A stretch of 64,000 nucleotides of DNA from Manis javanica (GCF_040802235.1 NC_133170.1:2991001-3055000); one strand, 5' to 3'. Numbered from the stretch's first letter, positions 25,600 to 38,269 are shown. The notes: generated by a model not told the origin, from the sequence alone. Numbers and translations: made by a program.

Positions 25600-25661
25600 C
25601 TGTATTCAGGCTGTCGGCCTACAGAATGATCATCTCTTGTCCACCTGTAGCCAGACTCATC
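25600..25661 (-). CDS. PPHLN1: PPHLN1 (periphilin-1) coding exon
   Basis: A 62-nt exon: acceptor TTTTACAG/GATGAG, donor TACAG/GTAAGA. It encodes DESGYRWTRDDHS followed by a short VGRQPEY and a split Arg codon. DESGYRWTRDDHS is a distinctive periphilin string. Phase joins cleanly to the 27895-28053 exon (codon boundary) and to the 7796-7995 exon (AG/G). Compared with the human protein as I recall it, one Gly before DESG is missing at the upstream junction, which may reflect a shifted splice site. The acceptor lies next to a long A-rich tract on + (T-rich on -) that serves as its polypyrimidine tract. Confidence 0.95.
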
Positions 25662-27894
25662 CTGTAAAATAAAAAAAAAAAACTACTTAGATACTTGTTT
25701 ACATTATTTGGTCAAGCAGGATATATCTAACAGTACTACTGGAAACTAGTTTGTAAGACAAAAATAATACTAGGGTAAAAACACCTTTCTAAATTTCTGA
25801 GCTTCAAAGGCATAAAAAGAAAAACGAGAAAGTCATCTTTTTCAACAAGTAATTCAGTAGACTGAGAACTTACATGGCTCACTAGACCCGAGAACAAACT
25901 CTTGGTGTTTCCTGACAGACCCTGACAGCCTTATAGCCGAAGACACACACCAGCGTCGCCACAGCAACAGGCTGCACAAGAGCAAAGGCCTGATTTAAAC
26001 ATACAGTTCTAGCCCTTTCATTTTGCTTTCCTTCTGTCATGTTCTCTTCCAATTTTCAGATTCAAGGTTAATGGAGAATTTGCTACTTTCCTACTTTTTC
26101 TGTTAAAGTCTTCTTTTCTCATCTTAGCTCCCACTAGAAACCAGAATTGAAACAATCTAATAAGAAACCATCACTTGCTGAAAAGCTCCATTAGAGCAAG
26201 ATGTGGTACTAAGCTTACAATTAATCAAAGAAGGTACATTTTGTCCTCTAAAACACATTTCAAAAGGTGCTTAAGAACAAACTACATAGCAATCCATACC
26301 CAATTACTTTTAAATTATACATAGAATAAAATACGTAAATTACTTAGGAGAAATAGTAATTTAACTAAAATAAATACTATCTCCATCTTCATACCCAACT
26401 CTTCTATAAGTAAAACATATTCAGCATTTTCCTTCTCAACATTAATCAAACAAAATTCAACAGCTGTACTGTAATAAAATATTGAACCAAGAGGTTTGCT
26501 TTATGCAATTGAACTCTAGATTAAGTGTCATGAGAGTCCTACGATCTCAAGTTGGCTTGTTTGTTTGAAGAGAATTTAAAAAGAAAATGTTGTGTAAAGT
26601 ATGAACAAATACAACTTGTGACAATAATAGAAAAAAACTATGGTTAAGGCACTATGATGTTATAAGGTTTTCCAAAGAAATCATGTTTGGGAGGATTCAA
26701 ATGCAAACTGGTTCGATGAATCCAAAATTCTGTCTATACTAAATGGTCACAGGGTTTTCATAAGAGGGACAACTTAGTGTGAAAGCCAAATTGTTCCTTC
26801 CTAGACTGCCTGGAAGACTGGCTTTGAAGGCAAAATCCAGTATTTTTAGAACAGAGATAATGCATAATGATTATTTTTCAACATCAAATTCCCCTTCCTA
26901 AAGGAATGGCATGACACTTTAAAATCAAACAAAATTAGAGTCAAGTCTATGAGAAGTAAGCTGTAACACCTCAAACTAAGAAACCATTGAATAGTTTTTC
27001 ATTACTACTTTATAATTGTCAAGAGTCACTGTGCTGTAGTAAGAGAACTGGAGTCCCAGCCATACCCACCCTGGGTCAATCACTACCTCCATTTCTTCAA
27101 AGGTCAAGTACAGGAACTAATTCCAATGGCCAATGTGAGGTCAAATTTTATCACAAACAATGCCTGAATATGCACTGTTAATTACAATATCATGTATTAG
27201 GGAAGGGGGAAAAGGAGAAAATGCAGGGAAACGGTCTAGCAGAGGAATTCTGTAAACAGGCAAGTTAGTTCAAAGGAACCGCAGCAAGGAGCAGTTTAGA
27301 TCAAGTTCAATGACAGATTATATACTGAAATATTAAAAACATCCACATCATTAGAGATGACCAAGAGAAACAAAATATAACAGCAATAGTAATAATAGCA
27401 GCCCACAATAGAAAGTGCTTACTATAGGACAGGCAGTCTCTGAGGGCTCTCTTAGTAGACTTTCATAATGAGTATAACGAAAAAATGAGACTGAGTCTCA
27501 ACAACCCTAAGCCAACCTCACCCACAGCTCTTCATCATGATGAAAGTGACCAAAATAACCGCAAGTGGGCACACCCTCGAGGTGGTAACCACCTGCCCCT
27601 CAGGTGCTGAGTACCAAGGTCATAAATAGATTACTTTCACCTTCTTTTACAAATACTTGCCAATGTAGGGGATAAAAAAAACAGGCCGGTTGGAGTCAAT
27701 GTCAGACAGAGCTATCCAGAGTGGCTTGCCCGCTTCGCCCGGCACCCGAGACCCCTGACCCCCCGCCTCCTGGGACAGCTCCGGCAGGAAGCGTGCAGCC
27801 AACCGCCCTCGTGGCCGGCCACGTAGACTTCAAACGTACATGACTTTTCAAATGTATAAAATACAACAGTGAGTACACGGGGAAATTTACATAC
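25662..27894 (-). other. PPHLN1: PPHLN1 intron, 2.2 kb
   Basis: Between GTATGT (27894-27889) and TTTTACAG (25669-25662). AT-rich; apart from a MIR near 27.4 kb and a GC-rich patch at about 27720-27830 (the reason for an open frame there), I see nothing in it. Confidence 0.85.
27400..27535 (-). mobile_element. MIR SINE, antisense (diverged)
   Basis: 'AAGTGCTTACTATAGGACAG' followed by 'GCAGTCTCTGAGGGCTCTCT' resembles inverted MIR ('gtgcttactatgtgccaggcact'). Confidence 0.5.
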
Positions 27895-28053
27895 TCTGTG
27901 AGGCGGACCACTTCTTCGATCATGAGAGAGACCGCGGCCCTCATACTCCCGGTAATCAATGTGGCTATAAAACCTGCTCGCGCCTCCCTCGCCAGGCCTG
28001 TCCAGCAGTGGTGGTTTCTTTGGTATGATATTAACTACCCTGTGGTAGCCTTC
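27895..28053 (-). CDS. PPHLN1: PPHLN1 (periphilin-1) coding exon
   Basis: A 159-nt exon of exactly 53 codons with acceptor TTTTAG/GAAGGC and donor CACAGA/GTATGT. The product runs EGYHRVVNIIPKKPPLL, DRPGEG, HIDYREYEGRG and SHDRRSGPPHR, matching the periphilin segment NIVPKKPPLLDRPGEG...SHDRRSGPPHR. Because the length is a multiple of three and both junctions are in phase 0, skipping it would keep frame, which fits the many known PPHLN1 isoforms. The middle (GEGGASRFYSHIDY) is less conserved and unusually GC/CpG-rich (GGCGCGAGCAGG, GGCCGCGGTC) compared with the flanking exons. Confidence 0.95.
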
Positions 28054-28939
28054 CTAAAACAGACAAAAGGAGGTATGTAAAAATCACTGACTTCACCATT
28101 TGGTTTTGGAAAGGTTTTTAAAAGGTACAGGAGTTCTTATCCTTAATCAAATAAACACAGAAACAAACAAAAATGCACTACTGAAGTAACATGAATATAA
28201 CTAACAGTGAGGTCTTCACATGAATTAAAGGAATTGAAATAACTGTTCAATGAAAAAGCTAGGTGTTTAAAATAACATGCAACAAAGCAGAAAATCAATC
28301 GTAAGTAAAAGAAAAAACACAGTATTAGTGTTCTAATAAAAAATAAACTACAGAGAGAATGATACAGCAGCGCTATTGCTAGTTGCTAGGAATTTTAGAA
28401 ATAAAACCATTATGATAGCACACATCTCTAGTCCACTGTGTTCAAAGTATACGGTTCAGAAGAAATATGAGATGTTTGCACATCAGCAACAGCAAACAGG
28501 GAGGTGACTGAGCTGGAGGTGCGGGAAAGCACTTGGCTGTCCTCTGCTGCACCAGGAAGACAGCCTTCACCTTCGCGGACGGGAATCCAAACAAAACGCA
28601 GCATCTGAACTGATCTCCAGAGGAATACACTGTGTTGCTAATGTTCTAAAGTTTTAGCAACTCAGTAGTTTTCTTTGGGTGGCTGGGAAACTGACCATGA
28701 GGAAAACGTGCTTAGGTTAGCAGCTGCGGTGCGATGACTGAACAGAATTGACTGTCAACAGTACGGGCCGGACAGGTACAGGACACATACTGGTAAATAA
28801 CCCGATCTTCTATCAATATCAGGTGAGATATATGAGAAAGAAATTAGAAAGCTATCAAAAATATAAGACACAATCAGTGTAAGTTAGTTTAGCTGATTTG
28901 ACAGAATAAAAATGCAAAACATAAAGCCCAAAATGCAGG

Positions 28940-29115
28940 GCATCATGTTACAGCCCTAAGCCTCAGTTTCAGTATCTGTAAGCAACAACGATAGGAATAC
29001 CTGCCTCCGGGGCCGCTGCGAGGCCTGAAGGAGAAGCGGACCGCACAGCACCTAGCACAGGGCCCAGGACCCACGAGCACTCAAAAATGTCTGCTATTTT
29101 GATTACTGCTGTTGC
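28940..29115 (+). mobile_element. MIR SINE
   Basis: 'AGCCTCAGTTTCAGTATCTG', 'AGGAATACCTGCCTCCGGGG' and 'GCACAGCACCTAGCACAGGG' follow MIR from the core to the 3' end. Confidence 0.8.
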
Positions 29116-30675
29116 AAGTCGAAGCGAAACACTAAATTCCTTCAGGTGTCTATTTCCTTAAGTATTTCCTTAAATTACTTCTTCATATTAACAACTACAA
29201 CTATTCAATTATTAAACTATGTTCTGTTCAAGTTTCTCAATGGGTAAGAAATTTGTCAATGTCCTGCAAAAAAATCATTGATATTTCATGTCTATTTGAG
29301 AGCTAAATGACCTACCTAATCTCTTCCCATGGGAATAATAAGGTGGTTTCCTTCTTTAGTATGTTATGTATTAAGTTAAAAAATAATTCAATGTTCACTC
29401 AAAGTACAATAGATGAATGAATTCATTGACTCTTTCTTCAAAAAAAACATTTTCACAGAGATTTCAATTAAATCTAGGCAAATATTGAGCTGCTAAAAAA
29501 GATTCAGCATTAAGCCAAAATCAGCAATACTACAATTTAATTGCATTTCCTAATTCAAAACTTTTTTGTTATTTGTAAAACAATGATTTCTCCAATTCCC
29601 AGAAACCCTTAAATCCCATTCCACAATATCCTTGCTTGCATATATTTGGAGGGGTGGTGGTGGTAGGTATGCATGTCCATTCCATAGAGAGCTTATTACT
29701 TTATAAAGCAGCCTGTTGCTCTGTTCAAAGTTATTCCAGATAGTAAAATGTATATAGTAAAACATTCAAAGAAGTAAAACTCGAACCACATTACATTATA
29801 CACTTAGCAAACTGTTTTTACCAAATAAATCATGCCAAAGTTATTCAGCAAAAGAAATAACCCTTAATGACATGTCTCATATTCAGCAAAGGATCAAACT
29901 GGTATTTCCTTTGTCTTGAGAAAGTGTTCAAATACAAGTAAATTACACCATCTCTGCTCTGTAGGCATTTAATCTTAAAAGAAAAGTCCCTAGTTATATG
30001 AAAAGATTTAAGAAAATAAAGATGACTGTAGGAGACTATGACAAAGCAATATTGTATTTTCAGAGTTCCTATCTTACCCACAAACACCATCAAGAATTTC
30101 CTTCTTTCCCATAAAATCCCTGATGAGAGGCAGATTTCAGAATTTGTCTTTCTAAACCTTGCATTATTAAGTTCAAACAGTATTTTATATTACCTGCAAC
30201 ACCAAACTAAGTGGAAATACCATCACTGTCTGAAATTCTTGTACAAATCTTACACTGAGCTACACACATTTCCCTTTGTAAATGCTAACAGAAGTACACA
30301 ACACTTCATGTACTAATAATATGGAACCTCCCTTTTAGAGATATCTTGGAAAACAATGGCACCACTACATACAACCAGAAATAAAAATTAAAAATTATAA
30401 AGGATATCTTAAAAGGTTTTAAGGATAACAGTAAACTAAAAAATGAACTCAATGGAATTTAAACACTTCTATTATTTAAAATGCAGATATTTCAAATCTT
30501 GAATTTGGATATACAATCTCAATTTATATCAGTGAAATCAAATTTCACTACTTCATTCTGTTCATTATGAAAAATACAGCATCCCTATTAATTACAAAAA
30601 TCAGAGTATATCAATTTAAATCAATGTTGCACTGCAATTATGCCATGTATCAATTTTGCATGGATGTTATTAGAA

Positions 30676-30765
30676 TTCCCGAAAATATGTATAGGATCCT
30701 CCTCCAAAGTTAGAATTATGTATAGAAATATGTATAGATTTCCTCCTCCAAAGTTAGAATTAATG
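30676..30765. repeat. Two-copy tandem duplication, unit about 44 bp
   Basis: The unit AATATGTATAG + (G/A)(A/T)(T)CCTCCTCCAAAG + TTAGAATTA appears twice in succession, first from about 30683 and again from about 30727, with a few mismatches. Simple local duplication in intron. Confidence 0.85.
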
Positions 30766-33359
30766 TTATGATCAGTCACACCAAAAATAAAAAATATTAT
30801 ATAGCTCATTAAAAAAAAAAATTTAAAGGCCTATCCTACTTAATCATTTGTCTACTCCAGCACGGTGTAGAAAGCAACAACTCGCATCTCAATTCAAATA
30901 CTTTGTTGAAAAGTTATACTTCTTTGAAACCTAAACTTTCATATCTGTCACTACCTCAGGCATAAGGCAATTCCTACCACAAGGCCCTGTAAGTGTCTGA
31001 AATATTGTTATTTGCTTGTGCTAAAGAAAATCGGATCAGATTAACATACATATCAAATTAGTTTTGCAATTTTTAAATCTGAAATGGTGACTGTTACAGT
31101 CACCTATTTCTAAATTTGTTATAAATTCCAACTTGATCCTCCTGTTATGAGAAATGCTTTCATTTCAAGTAAAAGCACCAATTTTGATGGTTTTGTTTGA
31201 TTCACTATACAAATGTCAAATTTTTCTCACTAGTTACTAACTGGGTACAGACTATGATGATCATCACACATTTCTTTAAAAACCTATCTTTCCTAATGTT
31301 ACTAAAACATACTTTGCACCCATTTTAATACAAAAACACTTTGTTAAAATCAAATTGGTAATATATAAGCTTCTCCCTCTTAAGCACTCTTATCTTTTAG
31401 AGATACACACTGAAAATCTGAAATACGGTATCTTGGATTTACTTCAAACTAATCTGGGAGGGAGGAAAGCAGCAGAGACACGGACTACAGAAGACTGGCC
31501 ATCCCGCTCTGCAACTAAGCACGCCGGCCAGCGTGAGCAGCTGCTGCTGCTGCTTCCTGACAGGGCCAACTCGGCACGGACATGAGTGCCAGCTTCACAG
31601 GCACGGGGACCGGCTCTTGGGGCTCTATCCCCAGCACCATGGACAGCACCTGCCGCCCTGTGAGCACCATATATGTAACTCACATTCTATTTGGCTATTT
31701 CGAATTTATGTTCCTTTTGGCATCACATGCTTCTTACTCGAACGTTCCACACAAACTGCACTAACTGCGAACGCCTGCCACGCGGCTGGCGGGCTCGGGC
31801 CTTCACCAGCTCGAGGCTTCCTCCCAAGCCTCCTGCTTTGTGATGTGCATTCTGGTTGCAGCACTTGCTGACTTAGTTCACTCACTGAATTTTCATGAAA
31901 TATTGGTGTTTCTGGGTCATCTCAGTGGCTTTCAGGAGCAGTGGGTCAAATTTTTTCAAGTGGCATAAAAGAAAGATCTCTGGATTATGTTTTGGGTCCA
32001 TTCGTATTTGAGAATATATAGAATAGATGTATGTCTGGTATATTCCCTACAAGGCCCTCCGAAATTTAAAAAATCATGTTCTGAATTCACAAAAGCATTT
32101 ATTTTTGATTGGCTAAACTCTTTAGGAAAAAATAACAAATGCAAAACCTATAAAACATTTCACTAACCCAAGGAAATATTGTTATATAACTACTTAATCA
32201 TAAAACCTAATTTTATCTAACTAAAAAAAAACTCAATGTGATAGAAAAATTAAAAAGAATAAAGTATTGTTGCTCTTGACATCACTAGCCTCAATCTTTA
32301 CAATTCTCACTGACAGAGATTAGAAAATCTTTTATTTAATATGTATTTGTTAAAGGAACAGGTAGACAAGCAGACAGGACTGATTCAGCCTCAGGTGTGT
32401 TACAGTGCTTAGAATATAAGCTGCTCATGTTTTGATTTCCAAATTATACAATCTTTAAAAATTCTGAAACTGAAACTTGTCCCCCATTTTAACAGAAGTC
32501 AATAGAAAATAAATGTTTTAAATTGTAACTTCATTAAACATGTTCCATATTACCTATCTGTTCCCCAGCAAGCTAACAAGATGGATTCCCATCCTGAAGT
32601 TTACAATATCTAATAGCCATTCTGTCACAAAACTTGATAAAGGTTAAGAATTCAGATAACCAAACTCACACAAATTACAGGTTAAGCAGCAGGAAATATG
32701 CTTCTACAATAAGGGCCTTACAGACACCTAGAAGGTAACAAAGCAATGTGGACGCCTACACGTGGATTCTCTATTGTGTACTTCTTTGGGCTTCTTTAGT
32801 CTTCATCCGTCCAAATTCAAGACCATATAAAAATTTATGTGAAAGCACTTTATAAAAGTAACTGTCAATACAGAACTAATTTAAAAATGTTCTAAAGTGC
32901 TAAAATAATTGGTCCAATTGGTCCAAGTTGTACATTGAGGATAAGCTTTTCAATAATCAAATTAAGTGTAATTTAATATCAGCACCAAATATGTGTCCAA
33001 TTGCCTTTCCAGGTTTACCAAAGCTAGAAGTTCACAAAGTAGCTGCTTTAATTAACGAAGTCATAGCAGTGTAGTAGGTACCTTCTAAAATGCGCCCCCT
33101 TCGTGTCACACTTTGTACCATACCCAACAGTTCCTTAGATACATCTCTGATGTATCAGAATAAGGAATGACAGGGCAAAGGGAGCAGGAAGAAAAAAAAG
33201 AGAAGAGCAATAAAACTGCTTTTCTATTAGAGGCCGGAACCCAAATATCCAAAATAAAACAGGTACCTTCCTCTATCCCAGGCACTGATGATAAGGGATT
33301 CTTACTTTAAAGGATTAACTGCAATTTCATATTTAGAAAAAAAATAATATTCTGCCTTT

Positions 33360-33815
33360 TTGAAAGTTGAAGTTTTTATTGAGGTATGGAATTCGCAGAA
33401 TATAGATCATTAAATGTTCTCCTGGTTAAATTTTCAAAAAAAGTGATCACGCTGTGTGATTCCCATCCAGATTAAGAGACTGACTCCTCCTAGCAGGGCA
33501 AGTGCATCCTTTGCTCTCTCCATCACTACTTCAGTCTCCAAAAAGCTACCAGCGTCCTGGGTAGTTCTGCCAGTTCTGACACGTCACATAAAAGGACACA
33601 CACGGGACATACTCTGCATCTGGCTTCCTCACGCTGCTGCTTCGGGCAGTGGTCCGTTCATTCCCACTGCTGCATAACTGCACAGGACGCACCCGCTCTG
33701 CCACTGCTGGGCATTCAGGCTGCTGCCTGTTCCAAGCTCTTGTGACTAATGCTGCTTGTGAGCATTCTCATACATGCATGTCGGTGCGATATACCACCAT
33801 AGTGTAAGTAAGTAT
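33360..33815 (-). mobile_element. Old L1 (L1M-type) fragment, antisense
   Basis: 'TTTTTATTGAGGTATGGAAT' and 'TCATTAAATGTTCTCCTGG' open the block. Further on, 'CATCTGGCTTCCTCACGC' and 'ATGCTGCTTGTGAGCATTCT' match the inverted L1 text ('ttttattgaggtataattcac...aatgctgctatgaacattc'). Confidence 0.7.
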
Positions 33816-33929
33816 TTTTAAACTTTAATGTTTTCATTAGGCTCAAAGTAAAAAATTCTAACTTGATTGATTTACACTTATCCAACACCTGTCCCTTTTA
33901 TCAACTCCCGTCTTCATCAGCAACCTCAG

Positions 33930-34110
33930 TGTCATGCACCGTGTGCAATTCCCAACTCTGCATCTAAGAATCAGCTGAACTTCTAAACAACACTAACATC
34001 CAGATCCTACCCATAGAGATCATGACTCGGTTATCTGGGATGGACCCATACATCGGTATTTAAAAGCTCTCTGGGTGATTTTAACATACAGCAAGGATGG
34101 AGACCCTCTA
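33930..34110 (+). mobile_element. MER5-type hAT-Charlie fragment
   Basis: 'AAGAATCAGCTGAACTTC', 'GGGATGGACCCATACATCGG', 'TATTTAAAAGCTCTCTGGGT' and 'GATTTTAACATACAGCAAGG' follow the MER5 layout. Confidence 0.65.
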
Positions 34111-34620
34111 ATTTAAAATGATCCAAAATCTAGCCTCAAAGTTTTCTTGACCTCAACTCCATAACCTTTACCTCTGTTCCTAGCATCATACACTGAAATT
34201 CAATCACCCAGAATTGTCCCATCTTGGAAACTTTACACTACAAAATACCAATTACCTATCTTTTTGCCACTCCCTGGTCTTCACCGTCACTAAGCCCTTC
34301 CTGCCCCTCAGCCCCTCACTACCTTCAGTCCACTGTTGCACTCCCAGCCTCACTGCTTTCTGCGCCAGCCCACACCACATAATGTATCGCCTCGGTAATT
34401 CTATGGGTCAGAACCTTTAATAGCCTCATCTCCCTGGGTCCATCCTCACCTTGCAATCTCAAATCGATACAACCACCTGCTTTCTACTCCTGCACTGGGG
34501 CTACTGAGGTGACAGAGCGACAACCCCGCAGACTGGCAGCCCTGAAACATTCAGGTGTGCAAGCTCACCAGCCTTCAGCCACAGCCCGTTTCAACACCTC
34601 TGGTCAGGGGGGAACCTACA
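34110..34620 (+). mobile_element. L2-like LINE fragment (diverged)
   Basis: 'AAAATCTAGCCTCAAAGTTT', 'CCACTCCCTGGTCTTCACC' and the C/T-rich run to 34380 recall the L2 ORF/3' region on +. Assignment tentative. Confidence 0.4.
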
Positions 34621-35989
34621 ATGGCTACTCTCGTCTCCTACCTCTTCGATTTCAGTACATGATTTTATTTCAGAGAAAAACAAAGGCTACTCAATAGGAA
34701 CTTTTTCAATCCAGTCTCACATAATGACCTAACCAGAGATAGGGAGGGACTGACTCTCTGGTCTTTATGACACTGATAAACTGATTATTCCCATCCTAAG
34801 ACTCAGTCCTTCTCAGCTTGTTTAAACCAGCTCCCTTGCCTAGCAACAGCCTCCTGGCAGCTCTCTCGGCTTCATCCTGACAGCTCTTTAAGCCAACTTT
34901 CTCTGCAGTCTGTTCTGTGATGTAGCATAGCGTGCACGTATAATACAAAATAGTGTAATAAAGGTTTTATATCACAGCTTTTTCCATGATTTCATCATGA
35001 GTATTTCCCATTGTCTGAAATTATGTTTCTGTATATAAATGTGTGCCTAAATTTTATAGCTTCTAAAACATTCTACTGGGTTCTCTAAATGCTGTACCAT
35101 TTAACACTCAGACTTATTTTGAAGATGAGGATGTTTATATATAAATTCTCTCACAGTAAGCAGGCACTAGTTAAAGTTATAATTACAATAAATTACCACT
35201 TAAAGTAAGTCATTCCTTTCTCTAAACATGATATAATCTGGAGCCATGTAAAAGCACTACATTAAAAAAGAAACTAATCATAATTAGCAAAGGAGACAAA
35301 GGCAATCCCAACATGTGACACTAAACTAAAACTAACCCAACTATGACCCAGCCAACGGCAGAACCACACCTGTCACTCTGTAAGTATCCCAGAAGCACAG
35401 ATTCCTAATGGGATATATACGTGGAGGGTGCGACTCCTAACATACAAAGCTTTTTTAAAAGTCATCCCTCTTCCCATCCCTGCATTAGTCCTATAACATG
35501 TTTAACTAGATCTTTTTTTGTTCTTCTAAACTATAAAATGATTCTATCTAGGTGAAAAAGATTTAAAAATTGAGATTTTGATTAGAAACAAAGTCTACAA
35601 ACTAACTCACAAAAAAAATGACATGTAGTAATAAGTATGCCCATTCTGAAATACGGTAGGCCTCATCATTTTTTCCATTGTCAATCATTTTAGATCCAGC
35701 CTGACCCCAGCTATAACCTAGGCCAAATGACAGCCATGAAGAGGACATCACCCCTCTAAGATGGCTGCAGGATTTGCTTACAACACTTATATAAAAAACT
35801 AACACATAAACAAATATTTGTGCCCTTTGATGGCGTCTAACACATCTATACTATATTCACACACCACCACCCCAACGCCAATCCCCTGGTGCTTAGAATG
35901 GGCCTGTCTGAAAGTGTAAGATCTGCAGCTTCTTGACCTTCCCCAAACCCTTTCTCCCTTGCGTCCACATAGAGGGCTGTGAGGGGAGA

Positions 35990-36095
35990 ATGCATATACT
36001 CATTCAACACTGAGCTCTCACTACGTACCAGGTACTAGACACAGGGCTAGGAATACAACGATAAGCAAAACACAAGCTCCCTGAGAAGAGGAAAG
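35990..36095 (-). mobile_element. L2 LINE 3' end, antisense
   Basis: 'CTCATTCAACACTGAGCTCT', 'CACTACGTACCAGGTACTAG' and 'GGCTAGGAATACAACGATAA' match inverted L2 ('cattcaacaaatatttattgagcac...ctggggatacag'). Confidence 0.65.
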
Positions 36096-36556
36096 GCCTG
36101 GTTAAAAACTCCCAATTCCCAGAGCAAGAAGCAAGGGTCACATACACGGCCTGTCCAAGCTGCCCCTACTTTAGAATTTCATGTATCCAATTTCCAAAAA
36201 GTTTTTAGGAATATTGAAAAATAGGTGACAGCCAACAGTAGGTAGGAGAACAGTACTTGAATACTTCCTTGTTAACAGATGGTCTGACTTCTATCAAACC
36301 TGAAATTTTCTTGAGAGATTAAATTCAATGCAAACCCTCCACTTTAGGAATTTAAACAATGTGCAAATTTTCTACATAAATTAAATGTCACCTTTTATTT
36401 GAAAACTCTTAACTTTTAAAGATAAGCTCGTCTATCTGTATTTCAACCTACACCGGTCACCTTCTGGCCCTTGAAGATTTTTTAAGAGCCCTGGCTTTGT
36501 TGTCATTCCCTTAAGACACCAGGTTTTGAGTTCTTGTGCACAGAGGAGCAACTTAC

Positions 36557-36648
36557 ACTGGGGTGACTTCGAGGAGGTACTCGGTCTCTTGGAAGCCTTT
36601 CATAGTCATATCGTCCCTCAGACCACATTTCATCTCTTCTGTAAGCCA
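36557..36648 (-). CDS. PPHLN1: PPHLN1 (periphilin-1) N-terminal coding exon
   Basis: A 92-nt exon with acceptor TTATTTAG and donor CCCAGT/GTAAGT. It starts TG GCT TAC, so the initiator ATG of the MAYRRDEMW form is split: its A must come from the last base of an upstream exon. Without such an exon, the in-exon ATG gives a protein beginning MWSEGRYDYERLP. The product AYRRDEMWSEGRYDYERLPR and VPPRSHPS closely matches the periphilin N terminus, which drives self-association and RNA binding in the HUSH complex. The exon ends in phase 0 and joins the 27895-28053 exon. The upstream partner exon is not certain: none of the candidates I examined ends in A, so it may lie beyond the right edge. Confidence 0.93.
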
Positions 36649-37279
36649 CTAAATAATAAAAGAAACCAAAGAATCATGGTGTTTACGTCATTAGGAAGTA
36701 ACAGGGAAGATAAATGAGTAAATGATTACCTTTCAAGACAAATATTTTTCTGAGATACTTAAGGAAAAAAAATGTAAGTGACCAATAGGAAAAAAGAATG
36801 ATTAAGAAAACTCTATCTCCAACAATTTTGTAATTCTCTTTTTGAAAAACATTAATAGCAAGTCCCACCTTCCCTTCATTTCCAAGGCTATCTAAAGCGT
36901 CAAAGAGCTTGTTCCCATCGACTCTCAAACATAAAAAAAATCAGTATTTGTAAGACTGCAATTATTTCTTCATTCTCAGTAAAAATAAGAGACGAGTCAC
37001 TTCAATGGCAAGTTTAGAATGCTGATCAGCTACTCCTGTTTCCCAGTGGATGGTTTGTGTAATACTGTTTTTTTGTCTTCCTATGTTTTGAGACTTCCAT
37101 CTTCTGTCTCTATGTTCAATGAAGTGGTTTTAACTGATAAAGGCATTAAACAAATAATCCTGTAAACACCTGTAAAAATCCTGTAAAGAAGGTGCAGGGA
37201 GGAGCCCAAGGGCCATTCACGTGAGATACGCTGTAGTAGAGCGGGGTTTATACAGGACCAGACACACTTTCAGTGTCGC

Positions 37280-37432
37280 AGGTCACAGGTTTCTGTCACA
37301 ACTACTCATTCCTGCTGTTATAACATGAAAGCAGCCATAGGCAATGAAAACGTACAGGTGTGGCCATGTTTTGATAAAATTCACAGAAACAGGAAGGTGG
37401 CCCACTGGCAGCAGCTTGCCAACCCCTAGAGT
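37280..37432. mobile_element. Non-autonomous hAT-type DNA transposon fragment
   Basis: 'TCTGTCACAACTACTCATTC', 'GAAAGCAGCCATAGGCAATG', 'AGGTGTGGCCATGTTTTGAT' and 'GCAGCTTGCCAACCCCTAG' match a very common mammalian hAT element whose ends read CAGGGGTTGGCAAACT. MER number not recalled with certainty. Confidence 0.7.
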
Positions 37433-38269
37433 AGATGACAAATGGTTAACAGGGCAGACCCAGAACAGAGAGAAGCAATCCCGGGGCAGAATCTGAGCCA
37501 AGAACTGTGACCCATCCTTCTCTGCAGAAGAATCGCCCGGAGGGAGACATGGAAATGGGATGGGCACTAAGCGCTTTCCACACACAGCACACAACGAGCA
37601 AGTCCAGGTGCAGAGTCCGCAGGTCTGTGAAGAAGGAAAACACTTCGGAGAATATATGTCGAAACACTTGGTGCCTCTTCAGGACGCGATGCTAAGGGCG
37701 GGAAAGGCACGGACATCCTTTTTTAGCAATATAGACTTCTAATCACATAGGTTAGTTTGAGGCAAAGGAAAAAATAAAGACTAAAAGATGAGGGCAATAT
37801 TTTTGCACTATCATAGTGCAAACAATCTTAATTTTCTCTGTAAAAACAAACCTGTAAAATACTATACAAATAAGTCCAGTAAAATGAACTAACCAAAAAT
37901 GCCTAGGAAAACCTTAATTTAAGTTACAAATTAGCTTTTAACATTATGTTATAAATCAACCTGAATCCTCAGTCCACAATTAGACATCATTAACAAAGTT
38001 ATTTCGGACAACCAGTTGTCCAGGTATAACAACTGATGGAAGCTTAAAAGTAAAGGAACTGTCAACATCCCTCCTCGTCTCCCACCTTTACTGAACCCGC
38101 CCAAGGTTTCAGCCAGATGAGTAAGTTAGATTTTAGTCTATGTAAGATGCAGACAGAGACACAGACAGGAGCAGCCTGAAATCGCAGGAAACAGATGGAC
38201 AACCTAGACGAAACATGAACATAAAACACAAAGACAGTCAAAAAAAAAAAAAAAGAAAATATAAAGAAT

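Larger units (their letters stand above)
28054..36556 (-). other. PPHLN1: PPHLN1 intron, 8.5 kb
   Basis: From GTAAGT (36556-36551) to TTTTAG (28059-28054). Very AT-rich between 29100 and 33300 with nothing recognised apart from a small tandem duplication and a GC-rich patch at about 31460-31810 that contains a run of CTG/CAG triplets. L1, MER5 and L2 remnants occupy 33.3-36.1 kb. Confidence 0.85.
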
